A DNA stretch of 64,000 nucleotides. Origin: Allobosea psychrotolerans. Lineage in GTDB: Bacteria > Pseudomonadota > Alphaproteobacteria > Rhizobiales > Beijerinckiaceae. Made by a program: the position numbers and the translations under genes. The first letter of the stretch is position 1, and each line of letters starts with the position of its first letter. This document shows positions 17,801 to 25,199 of this stretch, one piece after another. Under the pieces are notes generated by a model, which did no database searches, was not told where the DNA came from, and saw nothing but the letters and a program-made list of their open reading frames with translations. The stretch spans positions 62,001 to 126,000 of the forward strand of contig NZ_PQFZ01000004.1 in NCBI RefSeq assembly GCF_002917105.1. Reading direction: 5' to 3'.

Positions 17801-18005
17801 GGATCAGCACGAAGCTCATGCCGCTCTCCGGCGGCATGCTCGTCAGGAAGGCCTTGAACGCATTGAGCCCGCCGGCCGATGCGCCGATGCCGACGACCAG
17901 GCCGTGGCCGTCCGGCGACGCCTTCGAGGCGCTCGGCTCGGAAGGGCGCAGGCTCGCAGCCTTTCGGGCGGCTTCGATCGTGTCGGTGCGGCTCTGCTGA
18001 TTCAT
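14808..18005 (-). CDS. CheB-CheR-PAS-HWE hybrid sensor histidine kinase
   Basis: 1065 residues. Residues 35-220 are a CheB methylesterase with catalytic S43 (GIGASAGG), H70 (QHLAPDH) and D162 (SGTGNDG). Residues 240-500 are a CheR methyltransferase with SAM motif VPGCATGEE (340-348) and ISCRNLLIYM. A second PAS-like region follows at about 540-645, then a long Glu-rich coiled coil (about 665-750, repeated ANEELQSSNEELETSKEE), PAS (about 750-855) and an HWE kinase with H871 in RELNHRIKNLF and N-box HELATNATKYGAL. It may couple methylation chemistry to phosphorylation of the downstream receiver. All catalytic residues look intact. Confidence 0.95.
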   Translation of the reverse strand: MNQQSRTDTIEAARKAASLRPSEPSASKASPDGHGLVVGIGASAGGLNAFKAFLTSMPPESGMSFVLIQHLAPDHKSMLTDLLGQATGMCVLEAQDGVIAAANTVYVIPPDATLILRDRRLRVSKPAPPRALRRPIDTFFTSLAEDQGENAVCIVLSGTGNDGALGLSAVKEHGGLTLAQAEFDQTAMSGMPQSATATGFVDEVMPVEQMPARLLDHQRHLCVVASRKDDDGTRRDAGRHLAAISALLRVQIGHDFVHYKEKTLVRRVQRRMQVLRIDEVPAYIARLRDDPAQIDLLFRELLIGVTQFFRDPEAFKALQAALAPKFAGDQRDNDTVRIWVPGCATGEEVYSLAILVREIIAQQPSAVRVQIFGTDIDNAAIAFARQARYRKITGLTPEHLAKWFSPDGDAYCPVKLIREMCVFSTHSVTKDPPFSKLDLISCRNLLIYMNAALQDRVLKTFHYALKPDGMLFLGPSESMTRQSRLFADSDKKHRIFRREDAAATLPEVALHVPSSAIRAPPSAGPAANPGEDRIDKSARRMLEKYSPAYVVIDRHHDILRFSGGEAGHYLEPSSGVASLNLFGILRKALRPVVRSALQQALSRKAAAVHEAVPIRIDGQSRAVTVIIEPLAEGGLCVVAFRDDGIRALNRSRKATSASETAATTAMEQELLTLRMQLQAAIDELETVNEERRIAAEEYQSANEELQSSNEELETSKEEMQSINEELQTVNAEVVSKNETLTHLNSDLKNLLDSTEIATSFLDSDLRIKSFTPKMTDIFHLRDSDRGRPITDITSLLGYDEIEDDARQVLRTLSVVEREVQIKHHGMSFLMRMRPYRTMDNVVDGVVITFIDINERKKAEETQDLLVRELNHRIKNLFAVTNGVVSLSARSAGTPQDMAKAIRGRLEALARAHELIIPALGGGGEAIKTGTTLDALVTAIASPYREQDGDRERVTVDGPSVPLGGQAVTSLALVLHELATNATKYGALSSPNGHIAISWSVEKGALSLIWEERGGPTIAGAPVGQGFGSLLARRSIEGQLGGVLVYDWKAEGLIVRLSTPMERLLQ

Positions 18006-18170
18006 GAGATCCGCCTGGGGCTACGCATATGCGGCGATGGTAGCGCGCGAAGAAGGAGGCCGCTTGCCGAAAGGCGCTCCCTTGCAAAATCCTCACGATG
18101 TTCGAAATGCCAGGCCGCTTCGTCCCCCGACCGGAGGCACCCTAGACCCAAGTTTTACCGGGGTCCATCG

Positions 18171-18438
18171 CTAGACGCTGTTAGGGACTCTGGGGCTGAT
18201 TTGACGCTGGCGATTTTGCGCGAATGCTAGGAGTTCGAGGACGCAAACCTTCCGGTTTGCCAGGAAGAACGACGCCGCAGTCGCGCAAAATCGCCGCGCC
18301 CTACGGGTGAGGTGAAAACGGCGGAGCTGCAGCGTCGCATCGCTTGCCGATACCTAGGGTATCGCCTACGCAATGCTCCTCCCATCTCCGGCGTTTTGAC
18401 CTCACCAAATCATCCCCAGAGTCCCTAACAGCCTCTAG
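18171..18438. repeat. 268-bp structured element with terminal inverted repeats (MITE-like or ncRNA)
   Basis: The ends 18171-18195 and 18414-18438 are 25-bp inverted repeats with one mismatch, core ctgttagggactctgggg. Inside are a perfect 15-bp stem (18209-18223 with 18281-18295) enclosing a gcaaacc/ggtttgc hairpin (18243-18260), a 20-bp stem with two mismatches (18307-18326 with 18386-18405) and an enclosed gatacc/ggtatc hairpin (18349-18363). No significant open frame lies within. It sits between the kinase and the lipoprotein gene. Confidence 0.75.
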
Positions 18439-18535
18439 GCTTCATCGAGGCGGCGCGTGAGGGAAAGCGGCGCTCTTTCCGTGGGAGATGCAAGGCCTCG
18501 AAGGGGCTGGGATGTGCTGGTTCCAGCTCGGGGAG

Positions 18536-18641
18536 CTAGAGCTGTTTCCGATCCGATTGGATCGTTCAACGGCCCTAGCTTTTCGTCTTAACGCGTTGTC
18601 TTCACGCGAACCGGTGTCCACTTCGCGCGAAAACGCTCTAG
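18536..18641 (-). repeat. dispersed palindromic repeat, family A
   Basis: 106 bp bounded by perfect inverted ends ctagagc/gctctag. Reverse orientation of the 13428 copy, with ttcacgcgaaccggtg and the atcc/ggat hairpin. The stop codon of the lipoprotein gene (18638-18640) lies inside the repeat end. Confidence 0.8.
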
Positions 18642-19288
18642 GCTCGCTTGAGCAGCCACGTGGTGAAGCGCTCGTGGAGTTGGTTCAGCATGCGAACCAT
18701 GGGGTCGTTTTCGATGATCGGCCCGCCGCTCAAAGCGAGGCCCAGGCTGCCACCCGTCCCTCTCGTGATGCTTTGGGGAAAGGTCAGCAGCGTCTTGCCG
18801 GTTCGGGCGTCGATCACGTCGATGCTTGCGGTCAACGTGTTCTCATCGCCGGACTGTCCCGATAGCAGGATCGCCCCGAAGCGCGCATTGCCGTCGAGGA
18901 TCAGGGCGTCGTGCATCGAGACGACGATGCGCACGGGCCGTGTTCCGTGAAACTGGCCTTGAAGCGGCCCGGTGAACGAGGTCTTCACGCGCTGGGAGAA
19001 CTGGCTGGCGACGTAGGCGCGATACTCTTCGAGCGGCAGGGCGGGCTCGATGATCTGCTGGGGGAGGCCGCGCTCCTCGCTCGGCTTGACGATGATCTCC
19101 AGCCCTTTGAGCTTCCTGAAGTCGTGCGCGACTGACATCCAGCCGGAACGCGCTACGGGTGCGACGATGCCTTCGACCGAGACCACCTTCCATGTCTTGA
19201 TTTCATCGACCGAGAGCGGAGGCACACTCGTTACGCAGCCGGCGAGGGCTACCGTCAACGCCAAGGCAAAGAGGCGACGTGTCAGCAT
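18638..19288 (-). CDS. predicted lipoprotein, function unknown
   Basis: 216 residues. The N-terminus RRLFALALTVALAGC is a lipoprotein signal with lipobox Cys18, so the protein is probably anchored in the envelope. The body alternates strands and helices (IKTWKVVSVEGIVAP, VRIVVSMHDALILDG, NTLTASIDVIDARTGKTLLTF). The last part resembles small lipoproteins of the LptE/LPS or curli-accessory type, but I cannot assign a family. The final codons and stop merge into a dispersed repeat. It appears monocistronic. Confidence 0.75.
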   Translation of the reverse strand: MLTRRLFALALTVALAGCVTSVPPLSVDEIKTWKVVSVEGIVAPVARSGWMSVAHDFRKLKGLEIIVKPSEERGLPQQIIEPALPLEEYRAYVASQFSQRVKTSFTGPLQGQFHGTRPVRIVVSMHDALILDGNARFGAILLSGQSGDENTLTASIDVIDARTGKTLLTFPQSITRGTGGSLGLALSGGPIIENDPMVRMLNQLHERFTTWLLKRA

Positions 19289-19472
19289 GAACGGTATCTC
19301 CCCATACCCGCCTCCGGCGGGCCTCAGGAGGCGGGCTTATCGACCAGCCGAATACGCGCATAGAGGGTGAAACGCCTGCGATGCCGCTTGTTGCGCAGTG
19401 TGTCCGCTTCACAACACAGGCGGGGGCGCTTCGCATTTGTCGGCGATCGGCGGCATTCCGGCGTGCTGTCCT

Positions 19473-20378
19473 TCAAGCCTTCTGCGGCCGAGCGCTGTGC
19501 GCGTTTTCGGCGATCTCCCGAGCCACCCTGTCGTAAAGTGGCGCGGGCAGGTCGTGGCCCATGCCGTCGATGATCATGAGGCGGGCGCCGGCGATCGAGG
19601 CCGCGATATCCTCGCCGGCCGCCTTTGGGACCAGGGGATCATCGGCGCCATGCACCGCCAGGGTCGGTGCGGTGATGCGGCTCAGGCGCGGGCGCAGATC
19701 GCCGGTCGCGGCGATGGCGGCGATCTGGCGGCTCGTACCGGCTGGATCATAGGACCGTTCCAGCTCGCTCATGATGAGTGCGCGATGGGCCGTCTCGTCG
19801 AAGGGATAGCCCGGACCGGCGATACGACGCGCGAAGGCAAGGCTGTGGGCGAGATATCCCTCTAGGTCCACTGAAGGGGCCGGTGCCGGTCGCATCAGCA
19901 TCGCCATGACCTCCGGCGCCGCCCTGGGAAGCTCGGGATTGCCGGTGGCGGACATGATTGCGGCGAGTGAGAGGATGCGATGCGGATAGGTGCTCGCAAC
20001 GATCTGCGCGATCATCCCGCCCATCGAGCGGCCAACCAGATGGGCCTGCTTTATTCCCAGCGCGTCGAGCAGGCCGAGCGTATCGCCGGCCATGTCATCG
20101 AGCGCATAGGGAACCGTAAACGGCCGTCCGCTGGCGGCAGCCGCCGACAGGGCGGCGAAATCCGGGGCGGGATGGTCGCGCAGATGCGTCGACAGGCCGG
20201 CATCGCGATTGTCGAACCGGATCACGCGAAAGCCCTGCACTGTCAGCCTGTCGCAGAACTCCGGACTCCATCGCAGCATCTGCGTGCCCAGGCCTGCTAT
20301 CAGCAGGATCACCTCGCCATCGACCGGGCCGAAGCTTTCATAGGCGATGGTGAGGCGGTTGGTTTCGACATAGGGCAT
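19473..20378 (-). CDS. alpha/beta-fold hydrolase
   Basis: 301 residues. The canonical fold is readable: oxyanion strand ILLIAGLGTQMLRW, FDNRDAGLST, nucleophile elbow VGRSMGGMIAQ (S118), acid in VHGADDPLVP and base in GMGHDLP. The closest look is to the aclacinomycin-methylesterase/RdmC-type esterases, which cleave esters of hydrophobic compounds. The gene is 18 bp downstream of the DUF2239 gene on the same strand, so they may be co-transcribed. The substrate is unknown. Confidence 0.9.
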   Translation of the reverse strand: MPYVETNRLTIAYESFGPVDGEVILLIAGLGTQMLRWSPEFCDRLTVQGFRVIRFDNRDAGLSTHLRDHPAPDFAALSAAAASGRPFTVPYALDDMAGDTLGLLDALGIKQAHLVGRSMGGMIAQIVASTYPHRILSLAAIMSATGNPELPRAAPEVMAMLMRPAPAPSVDLEGYLAHSLAFARRIAGPGYPFDETAHRALIMSELERSYDPAGTSRQIAAIAATGDLRPRLSRITAPTLAVHGADDPLVPKAAGEDIAASIAGARLMIIDGMGHDLPAPLYDRVAREIAENAHSARPQKA

Positions 20379-20396
20379 GGCCCGGCGAGCCTTTCC

Positions 20397-21032
20397 TCAG
20401 AGTTCGGTCGACGGGACGTGCTTGCCCCAGGCCAGGCGCAGCGTGTGGCCGCTGATGTCCTTGGGCCAGGTCGCCATATGCGCTTCCATGCGGCGCCGGT
20501 CGTCGGCAAATAATGCGCGCGCCGCTTCCTCGAAGCCGGCGAGGTTGCCGGCCATCGCCGACATGAAGCGATAGGCCGTTTCCCGCGCCATCCGTCGCTG
20601 CTGGCTCGCGCCGCCGGCGCGCCTGGCCTGCTCGACCAGACGCCGCAAGGTTGCTGAAGCGCCGCCTTGCTGCGCGGCGAGCCAGTCCCAATGCCGAGGC
20701 AGCAAGGTCACCTCGCGAGCGATCACGCCGAGTTTCGGGCGGCCCTTGCCGCGCGGTCCGGCCGCCGTCTCCTCCTGCGTCTGCAGGGGCTGGGCCTGCG
20801 GTGGCGCCAGTCGCGCGGCGAGCGCGGGCAAGCGCGCGATCACATCGGCCTGGGTGCCGCGCAGATCGAAATCGATCGCTTGTCCCGAGGCATCGTCGAA
20901 GACGAGCAGGGGCAGGAGCGAGCCGCCATCGACCGCCTCTTTCACCGCGGCGGCGACCTCGCTCAGGGAGCCCGAGGCCAGCCGTCGGGTCCCTTCGAAG
21001 GCGGTGCAGGATATGGCGGGATCGTTGGACAT
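20397..21032 (-). CDS. DUF2239 family protein
   Basis: 211 residues. The family pattern is clear: an N-terminal CTAFEGTRRLASGSLSEVA segment, LLVFDDASGQAIDFDLRGT, then RGKGRPKLGVIAREVTLLPRHWDWLAAQQGGAS and ETAYRFMSAMAGNLAGFEEAARALFADD. The function is unknown; the RPKLGV-EVTLLPRHW stretch has the look of a nucleic-acid-binding helix-turn-helix-like core. It is divergently arranged with a GIY-YIG gene across a perfect palindrome, suggesting shared control. Confidence 0.9.
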   Translation of the reverse strand: MSNDPAISCTAFEGTRRLASGSLSEVAAAVKEAVDGGSLLPLLVFDDASGQAIDFDLRGTQADVIARLPALAARLAPPQAQPLQTQEETAAGPRGKGRPKLGVIAREVTLLPRHWDWLAAQQGGASATLRRLVEQARRAGGASQQRRMARETAYRFMSAMAGNLAGFEEAARALFADDRRRMEAHMATWPKDISGHTLRLAWGKHVPSTEL

Positions 21033-21082
21033 GGCGGGTTTCCGAGTTTTCTCACTTTATATCCGGGTAAAAATACTCTATG

Positions 21083-21106
21083 TCAATATCACCCGGGTGA
21101 TATTGA
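21083..21106. promoter_or_regulatory. perfect palindrome in the DUF2239/GIY-YIG divergent promoter
   Basis: A 24-bp perfect palindrome with core aatatcacccgggtgatatt. A second, degenerate site containing tatatccgggtaaaaata lies at about 21057-21074. Position and symmetry fit a dimeric repressor controlling both divergent genes. Confidence 0.65.
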
Positions 21107-21138
21107 GCGCGGGATTTTGACTGGTGAAGGAGAGCGGC

Positions 21139-21471
21139 ATGCGCGCCGAGGACAGGAAGGCGGCCGTTGCCGCTTACAAGGAACGCAAGCTCATCAGCGG
21201 AATCTATCTGATCCGCTGCGCGGCGTCGGGAGAGGCCTGGATCGGCGCATGCGCCGAGCTGAGCACCATCCAGAACCGAATCTGGTTCACGCTGCGCTTC
21301 GGCAGCCACCCGAACAAAGCCCTACAGCAATGCTGGGCCGAGCACGGGGCCGAGGCTTTCTCCTTCGAGGCGCTCGAGCGGCTGGAGGAGGACGATCCCT
21401 ATATCCGGACTGGGCGGCTCAAGGAGCGGGCCGCGCATTGGTGCGAACGGCACAAGGCGGGGCGAGTCTAA
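21139..21471 (+). CDS. GIY-YIG nuclease family protein
   Basis: 110 residues from ATG 21139, chosen over a GTG at 21124 because gaaggagag sits just before it. The GIY-YIG signature reads SGIYLIRC ... EAWIGA, followed by RIWFTLRFGSHPNKALQQCWAEHG, as in small stand-alone GIY-YIG proteins. The family is built on a nuclease fold, but many short members have no proven nuclease activity. Divergent from DUF2239 over a shared palindromic operator; I recall these two families as frequent neighbours, which suggests a joint function. Confidence 0.85.
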   Translation: MRAEDRKAAVAAYKERKLISGIYLIRCAASGEAWIGACAELSTIQNRIWFTLRFGSHPNKALQQCWAEHGAEAFSFEALERLEEDDPYIRTGRLKERAAHWCERHKAGRV

Positions 21472-21947
21472 GTCACCGGGACGGCAAGGCCCGCCTTGAC
21501 GCGGTCCATGGCGACGAAGGTGCGAAACTTGCGGATATTGGCGTTGTCGAAGAAGAGCCGGCGCGTCAGCGCCTCATAGGCCGCCATGCTCGGCACCAGC
21601 ACGACGAGCATGAAGTCGACATCACCCGTCACATAATAGCATTGCTGCACCTCGGGCGCGGCCAGGAAGCGGCGCTTGGCTTCGTCGATGTCCCCGGCGG
21701 TTTCGCTGACGAGCTCGACCTCGACGAAGATCGTGATGGGATGGCCGAGCGCGGTGGGATCGACGATCGCGACATTGGCCTGGATGACGCCGGACTGCTC
21801 CATCCGCCGGATCCGGCGCTGCACGGCCGGCGCCGACAGGTTCACGCGTTCGCCGATCACCCGCTGCGGGGTGGTGTTGTCCTGTTGCAGGATCGCGAGA
21901 ATGGCCCGGTCGAAGGCATCGAGCGGATGGGTCGGATTCTCGGGCAC
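21468..21947 (-). CDS. Lrp/AsnC family transcriptional regulator
   Basis: 159 residues from a GTG at 21947 with aggatc before it; the frame extends 44 codons upstream without homology. N-terminal helix-turn-helix: LDAFDRAILAILQQDNTTPQRVIGERVNLSAPAVQRRIRRMEQSG. The C-terminal RAM ligand-binding domain is at about 70-150 (VQQCYYVTGDVDFMLVVLVPSM). These octameric regulators sense amino acids. The gene is divergent from the diaminopropionate ammonia-lyase gene, which it probably controls, with a repeated 12-bp motif between them. Its last bases overlap the GIY-YIG gene end. Confidence 0.93.
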   Translation of the reverse strand: MPENPTHPLDAFDRAILAILQQDNTTPQRVIGERVNLSAPAVQRRIRRMEQSGVIQANVAIVDPTALGHPITIFVEVELVSETAGDIDEAKRRFLAAPEVQQCYYVTGDVDFMLVVLVPSMAAYEALTRRLFFDNANIRKFRTFVAMDRVKAGLAVPVT

Positions 21948-21959
21948 GGCGATCCTACA

Positions 21960-21987
21960 AAACAAACTTGCCACGAAACAAACTTGC
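21960..21987. promoter_or_regulatory. direct repeat in the Lrp/lyase divergent promoter
   Basis: The 12-mer aaacaaacttgc occurs at 21960-21971 and again at 21976-21987, 16 bp apart start to start. It lies between the divergent Lrp-type regulator and its presumed target operon, a plausible Lrp-binding or promoter element. Confidence 0.45.
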
Positions 21988-22065
21988 ATCGAGCGCCTCG
22001 GATTGCAGCGCCTTTTTCGCGCCGCTTGCAATATTCCTTCGAGACCCCATTCAAGCGAGGTCGCG

Positions 22066-23262
22066 ATGTTCCTGCTCAACCAGCATGCCGATTACCGCAG
22101 CGGGCTTGCGCCCGTCGATGCCGAGACGCTCGGCGGCGCGGGAGCCGACGCGATCGGGCGCCATCTCGCTGCGCGCAGCGACCATGCGGTGACGCCGCTC
22201 CATGCTTTGCTGGGGCTTGCAGCCGAATTGGGCATCGGGGCCTTGCATGTGAAGGATGAGGGCCATCGTCTCGGGCTCGGCAGCTTCAAGGCGCTGGGCG
22301 GGGGCTATGCCGTGATCAGGCTGGTGCTGGAGGCCGCCGAAATGCGGCTTGGCCGGAGCCTGGGCGAGGATGCGTTCCGGGAGCCGGAGGTTCGCGCCGT
22401 CGCCGCGGGCATGACTTTCGCCTGCGCCACCGACGGCAATCACGGCCGCTCGGTCGCGCAGGGCGCGCAGCTCGCCGGGGCCAAGGCGGTGATCGTCGTC
22501 CATGGCGGCGTCAGCGAGGAGCGGATCGCGGCGATAGCCCGCTTCGGCGCGCAGATCATGCGCGTCGCCGGAACCTATGACGATTCTGTCGTCGAGGCCG
22601 CCCGGATTGCAGGGGAGAAAGGCTGGATTGTCGTCTCCGACACGTCCTGGGACGGTTATGAGCGCATCCCCGGCCTCGTCATGCAGGGCTACACCGCGCT
22701 CGTGCGCGAGGCCTTGCAGCAGCTTCCCTCCAAGCCGACCCATGTCTTCGTCCAGGCCGGCGTGGGCGGGATCGCAGCGGCGGTGGCCGCGCATCTGGCG
22801 CTGGTGTTGGGCGAGGAGCGGCCGGTCTTCACCGTGGTCGACCCGGCCCGCGCCGCCTGCATCGTCGAAGCCGCCCGCGCCGGCCGGCCGGTCAAGGTGG
22901 CCCATGGCGAGCCCACGGTCATGGCGATGCTGGAGTGCTACGAGCCGTCCCCCATCGCCTGGCGCGTGCTGTCGCGGGTCGCGGACGCCTTCATGACGGT
23001 CGAGGATGCGGATGCGGTCGCGGCGATGAACCGCCTGGCCCGCCCCGGAGCAGGGGATCCCGCTATCGTCGCCGGCGAGAGCGGCTGCGCCGGCCTGGCC
23101 GGGCTGATGCGCGCAGCAGCGGATCCGGCCATCCGGTCGGCGCTTGGTCTCGACACCTCGTCGCGCGTGCTGGTGATCAACACGGAAGGTGCGACCGATC
23201 CTGAACGCTATGCCGAGCTCGTCGGGCTGACGCCGGCCGAGGTCGCGGGCAAGGTGGCGTGA
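22066..23262 (+). CDS. diaminopropionate ammonia-lyase
   Basis: 398 residues. A PLP fold-type II enzyme: LHVKDEGHRLGLGSFKALGGGYA carries the PLP lysine K75, followed by FACATDGNHGRSVAQGAQLAG and the glycine-rich VFVQAGVGGIAAAVAAHL. The family (DpaL) converts 2,3-diaminopropionate to pyruvate and two ammonia; EPTVMAMLECYEPSPIAWRVL is typical of it rather than of threonine deaminase. ATG 22066 is the conserved start, after gaggtcgcg. First gene of an operon with GST-like and M20 genes, controlled probably by the divergent Lrp protein. Confidence 0.92.
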   Translation: MFLLNQHADYRSGLAPVDAETLGGAGADAIGRHLAARSDHAVTPLHALLGLAAELGIGALHVKDEGHRLGLGSFKALGGGYAVIRLVLEAAEMRLGRSLGEDAFREPEVRAVAAGMTFACATDGNHGRSVAQGAQLAGAKAVIVVHGGVSEERIAAIARFGAQIMRVAGTYDDSVVEAARIAGEKGWIVVSDTSWDGYERIPGLVMQGYTALVREALQQLPSKPTHVFVQAGVGGIAAAVAAHLALVLGEERPVFTVVDPARAACIVEAARAGRPVKVAHGEPTVMAMLECYEPSPIAWRVLSRVADAFMTVEDADAVAAMNRLARPGAGDPAIVAGESGCAGLAGLMRAAADPAIRSALGLDTSSRVLVINTEGATDPERYAELVGLTPAEVAGKVA

Positions 23263-23903
23263 TGCCCGACAGCCTGACGCTGCTGTACCAGAGCCATTCG
23301 CCTTATGCCCGCAAGGTGCTGGTCAGCGCCCATGAACTCGGGCTCGCCGACAGCATCGCTGTCGTCCATCACGAGACCAGCCCGACCAACCGCAACAATG
23401 CCGTCTTTGCGGCCAATCCGTTGGGGAAAGTGCCGGTGCTGCTGACGCCGGATGCCGGTGCACTCTTCGATTCGGTCGTCATCTGCGATTATCTCGACCG
23501 GCTCGCCGGCACAGGCAGGCTGATCCCGCGCGAAGGGCCGGCGCGCTATGAGGCGCTGCGTTTGCAGGCCTTGGCTCAGGGCCTTTGCGATGCAGGCATC
23601 GCGCTGCGCTGGGAGACGCTGCGGCGCCCGGAAGCCCTGCGCTACCCGCCCTTGGCGCAGGGGCAGGCAATGAAGCTGCTTGAAGCCTATGAGCATCTGG
23701 AAACGCAAGTCGAGCTCGGGGCGCGGATCACCATCGGTGAGATCGCACTGGCAACGGCGCTGGCCTGGCTCGAATTCCGCGACCTGCCCGGGTTCCGCAC
23801 GCGCGCGCCGCGGCTCACCGCCTGGCATGACGATTTCTGCCGGCGGCCCTCGATGCGCGCCACGCCCTATGACGGCGAAACGCAGGATGGAGGACCGCAA
23901 TGA
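23262..23903 (+). CDS. glutathione S-transferase family protein
   Basis: 213 residues. The N-terminal thioredoxin-like half reads LTLLYQSHSPYARKVLVSAHELGL, then NPLGKVPVLLTPDAGALFDSVVICDYLD (the cis-Pro and Ser-binding glutathione site). The C-terminal helical domain (about 88-200) includes ITIGEIALATALAWLEFRDLPGF. The start ATG overlaps the stop of the lyase gene (TGATG), and the end overlaps M20 by 4 bp, so translation is coupled. Its role in an amino-acid operon is unclear; a lyase or isomerase activity rather than detoxification is possible. Confidence 0.9.
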   Translation: MPDSLTLLYQSHSPYARKVLVSAHELGLADSIAVVHHETSPTNRNNAVFAANPLGKVPVLLTPDAGALFDSVVICDYLDRLAGTGRLIPREGPARYEALRLQALAQGLCDAGIALRWETLRRPEALRYPPLAQGQAMKLLEAYEHLETQVELGARITIGEIALATALAWLEFRDLPGFRTRAPRLTAWHDDFCRRPSMRATPYDGETQDGGPQ

Positions 23904-25063
23904 CGAGGCTCGATCATGACGCGCTGGTGGCCGAGATGACCGCCTGGCGGCGCGATCTCCATGCCCATCCCGAGCACGGCTTCGAGGAGAACCGCACAGC
24001 CGCCTTCGTCGCGGCCAAGCTGCGCGAATTCGGCCTGAGCGAGGTCGCGGAAGGTGTCGGCGGCACCGGCGTCGTCGGCACGCTGACATGCGGCACGGGC
24101 AACCGGGCGATCGCGCTGCGGGCCGATATGGACGCGTTGCGCATCGCCGAGCAGGGCGACCATGCCCATCGCTCCCGGACGCCGGGGGTGATGCATGCCT
24201 GCGGACATGACGGGCACACCGCGATGCTGCTCGGCGCCGCGAAAATGCTGGCGGAGCAAGGCGGCTTCGACGGCACCGTGCGCTTCGTCTTCCAGCCGGC
24301 GGAGGAATGGGGCAGGGGTGCGCTCGCCATGCTCGCCGACGGGCTCTTGGAACGGTTCCCCTTCGAGGAGATCTTCGGGCTGCACAACATGCCCGGCCTC
24401 GCCATCGGGCAGTTCCAGACCAAGGCGGGGCCGATCATGTCGGCCGAGGATAATTTCGAGATCGTGCTCAAGGGCGTCGGCGGCCATGCGGCACGTCCGC
24501 AGATGGGCAATGAGGTGCTCGTCGCCGCCTGCGCGCTGGTCACCAACCTCCAGACCATCGTCTCGCGCCGCCTGAGCCCGACCGATATCGGCGTCGTCTC
24601 CGTCACCGAATTGCTGACCGACGGCACCCGCAACGCCCTTCCGGGCCTCGCCCGCATCCTTGGCGATGCGCGCAGCTTCCGGCCGGAGATCAGCGCCAGG
24701 ATCGAAGAGCAGATGGGCATCATCGCCCGGGGCACCGCGCTGTCCTACAACGTCACCGCCGAGATGACCTATACGCGCGAATTCGTGCCGCTGCTGAACG
24801 ACGAGGCCCTGGTCGAGGAGGCCTTCACCGCTGCGCGTGGCGTCTTCGGCAATGCGGCGGTGACGACGGCCCGCGAGCCGATGACCGGCTCGGAGGATTT
24901 CGCTCGCTTCCTTGAGCATGTGCCGGGTTGCTTCGCCTTCGTCGGCAATGGCGAGGCGTCCTCCCCGTTGCACAACCCGACCTACGACTTCAACGATGAG
25001 GGCCTGATCTTCGGCGCGCGCTTCCATGCCGCGATCGCACGTCAGCGCCTGCCCGCCGTATAG
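23900..25063 (+). CDS. M20 family amidohydrolase (hippurate/N-acyl amino acid hydrolase type)
   Basis: 387 residues. The M20D signatures are all there: LHAHPEHGFEENRTAAFV, ALRADMDALRI, HACGHDGHTAMLLGAA, PAEEWGRGA with the catalytic Glu, and GGHAARPQ in the lid domain. The family removes acyl groups from amino acids with two Zn or Mn ions, in the cytoplasm. It overlaps the GST gene by 4 bp. With diaminopropionate ammonia-lyase upstream, an N-acylated or conjugated diamino acid is a reasonable substrate, but this is inference. Confidence 0.92.
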   Translation: MTRLDHDALVAEMTAWRRDLHAHPEHGFEENRTAAFVAAKLREFGLSEVAEGVGGTGVVGTLTCGTGNRAIALRADMDALRIAEQGDHAHRSRTPGVMHACGHDGHTAMLLGAAKMLAEQGGFDGTVRFVFQPAEEWGRGALAMLADGLLERFPFEEIFGLHNMPGLAIGQFQTKAGPIMSAEDNFEIVLKGVGGHAARPQMGNEVLVAACALVTNLQTIVSRRLSPTDIGVVSVTELLTDGTRNALPGLARILGDARSFRPEISARIEEQMGIIARGTALSYNVTAEMTYTREFVPLLNDEALVEEAFTAARGVFGNAAVTTAREPMTGSEDFARFLEHVPGCFAFVGNGEASSPLHNPTYDFNDEGLIFGARFHAAIARQRLPAV

Positions 25064-25199
25064 GCTTTTCGCCCGGGCAGGGCGGAACTCTCTTTGGCAC
25101 ATTCGCCAGAGGCTGTAGCTTCCACTCCGAACCGCGCCCTGGTCGCGCGACCGGAGCGGAATGCGGTCTGGGTGTGATAGCCTAGGGAGGACAAGAACC

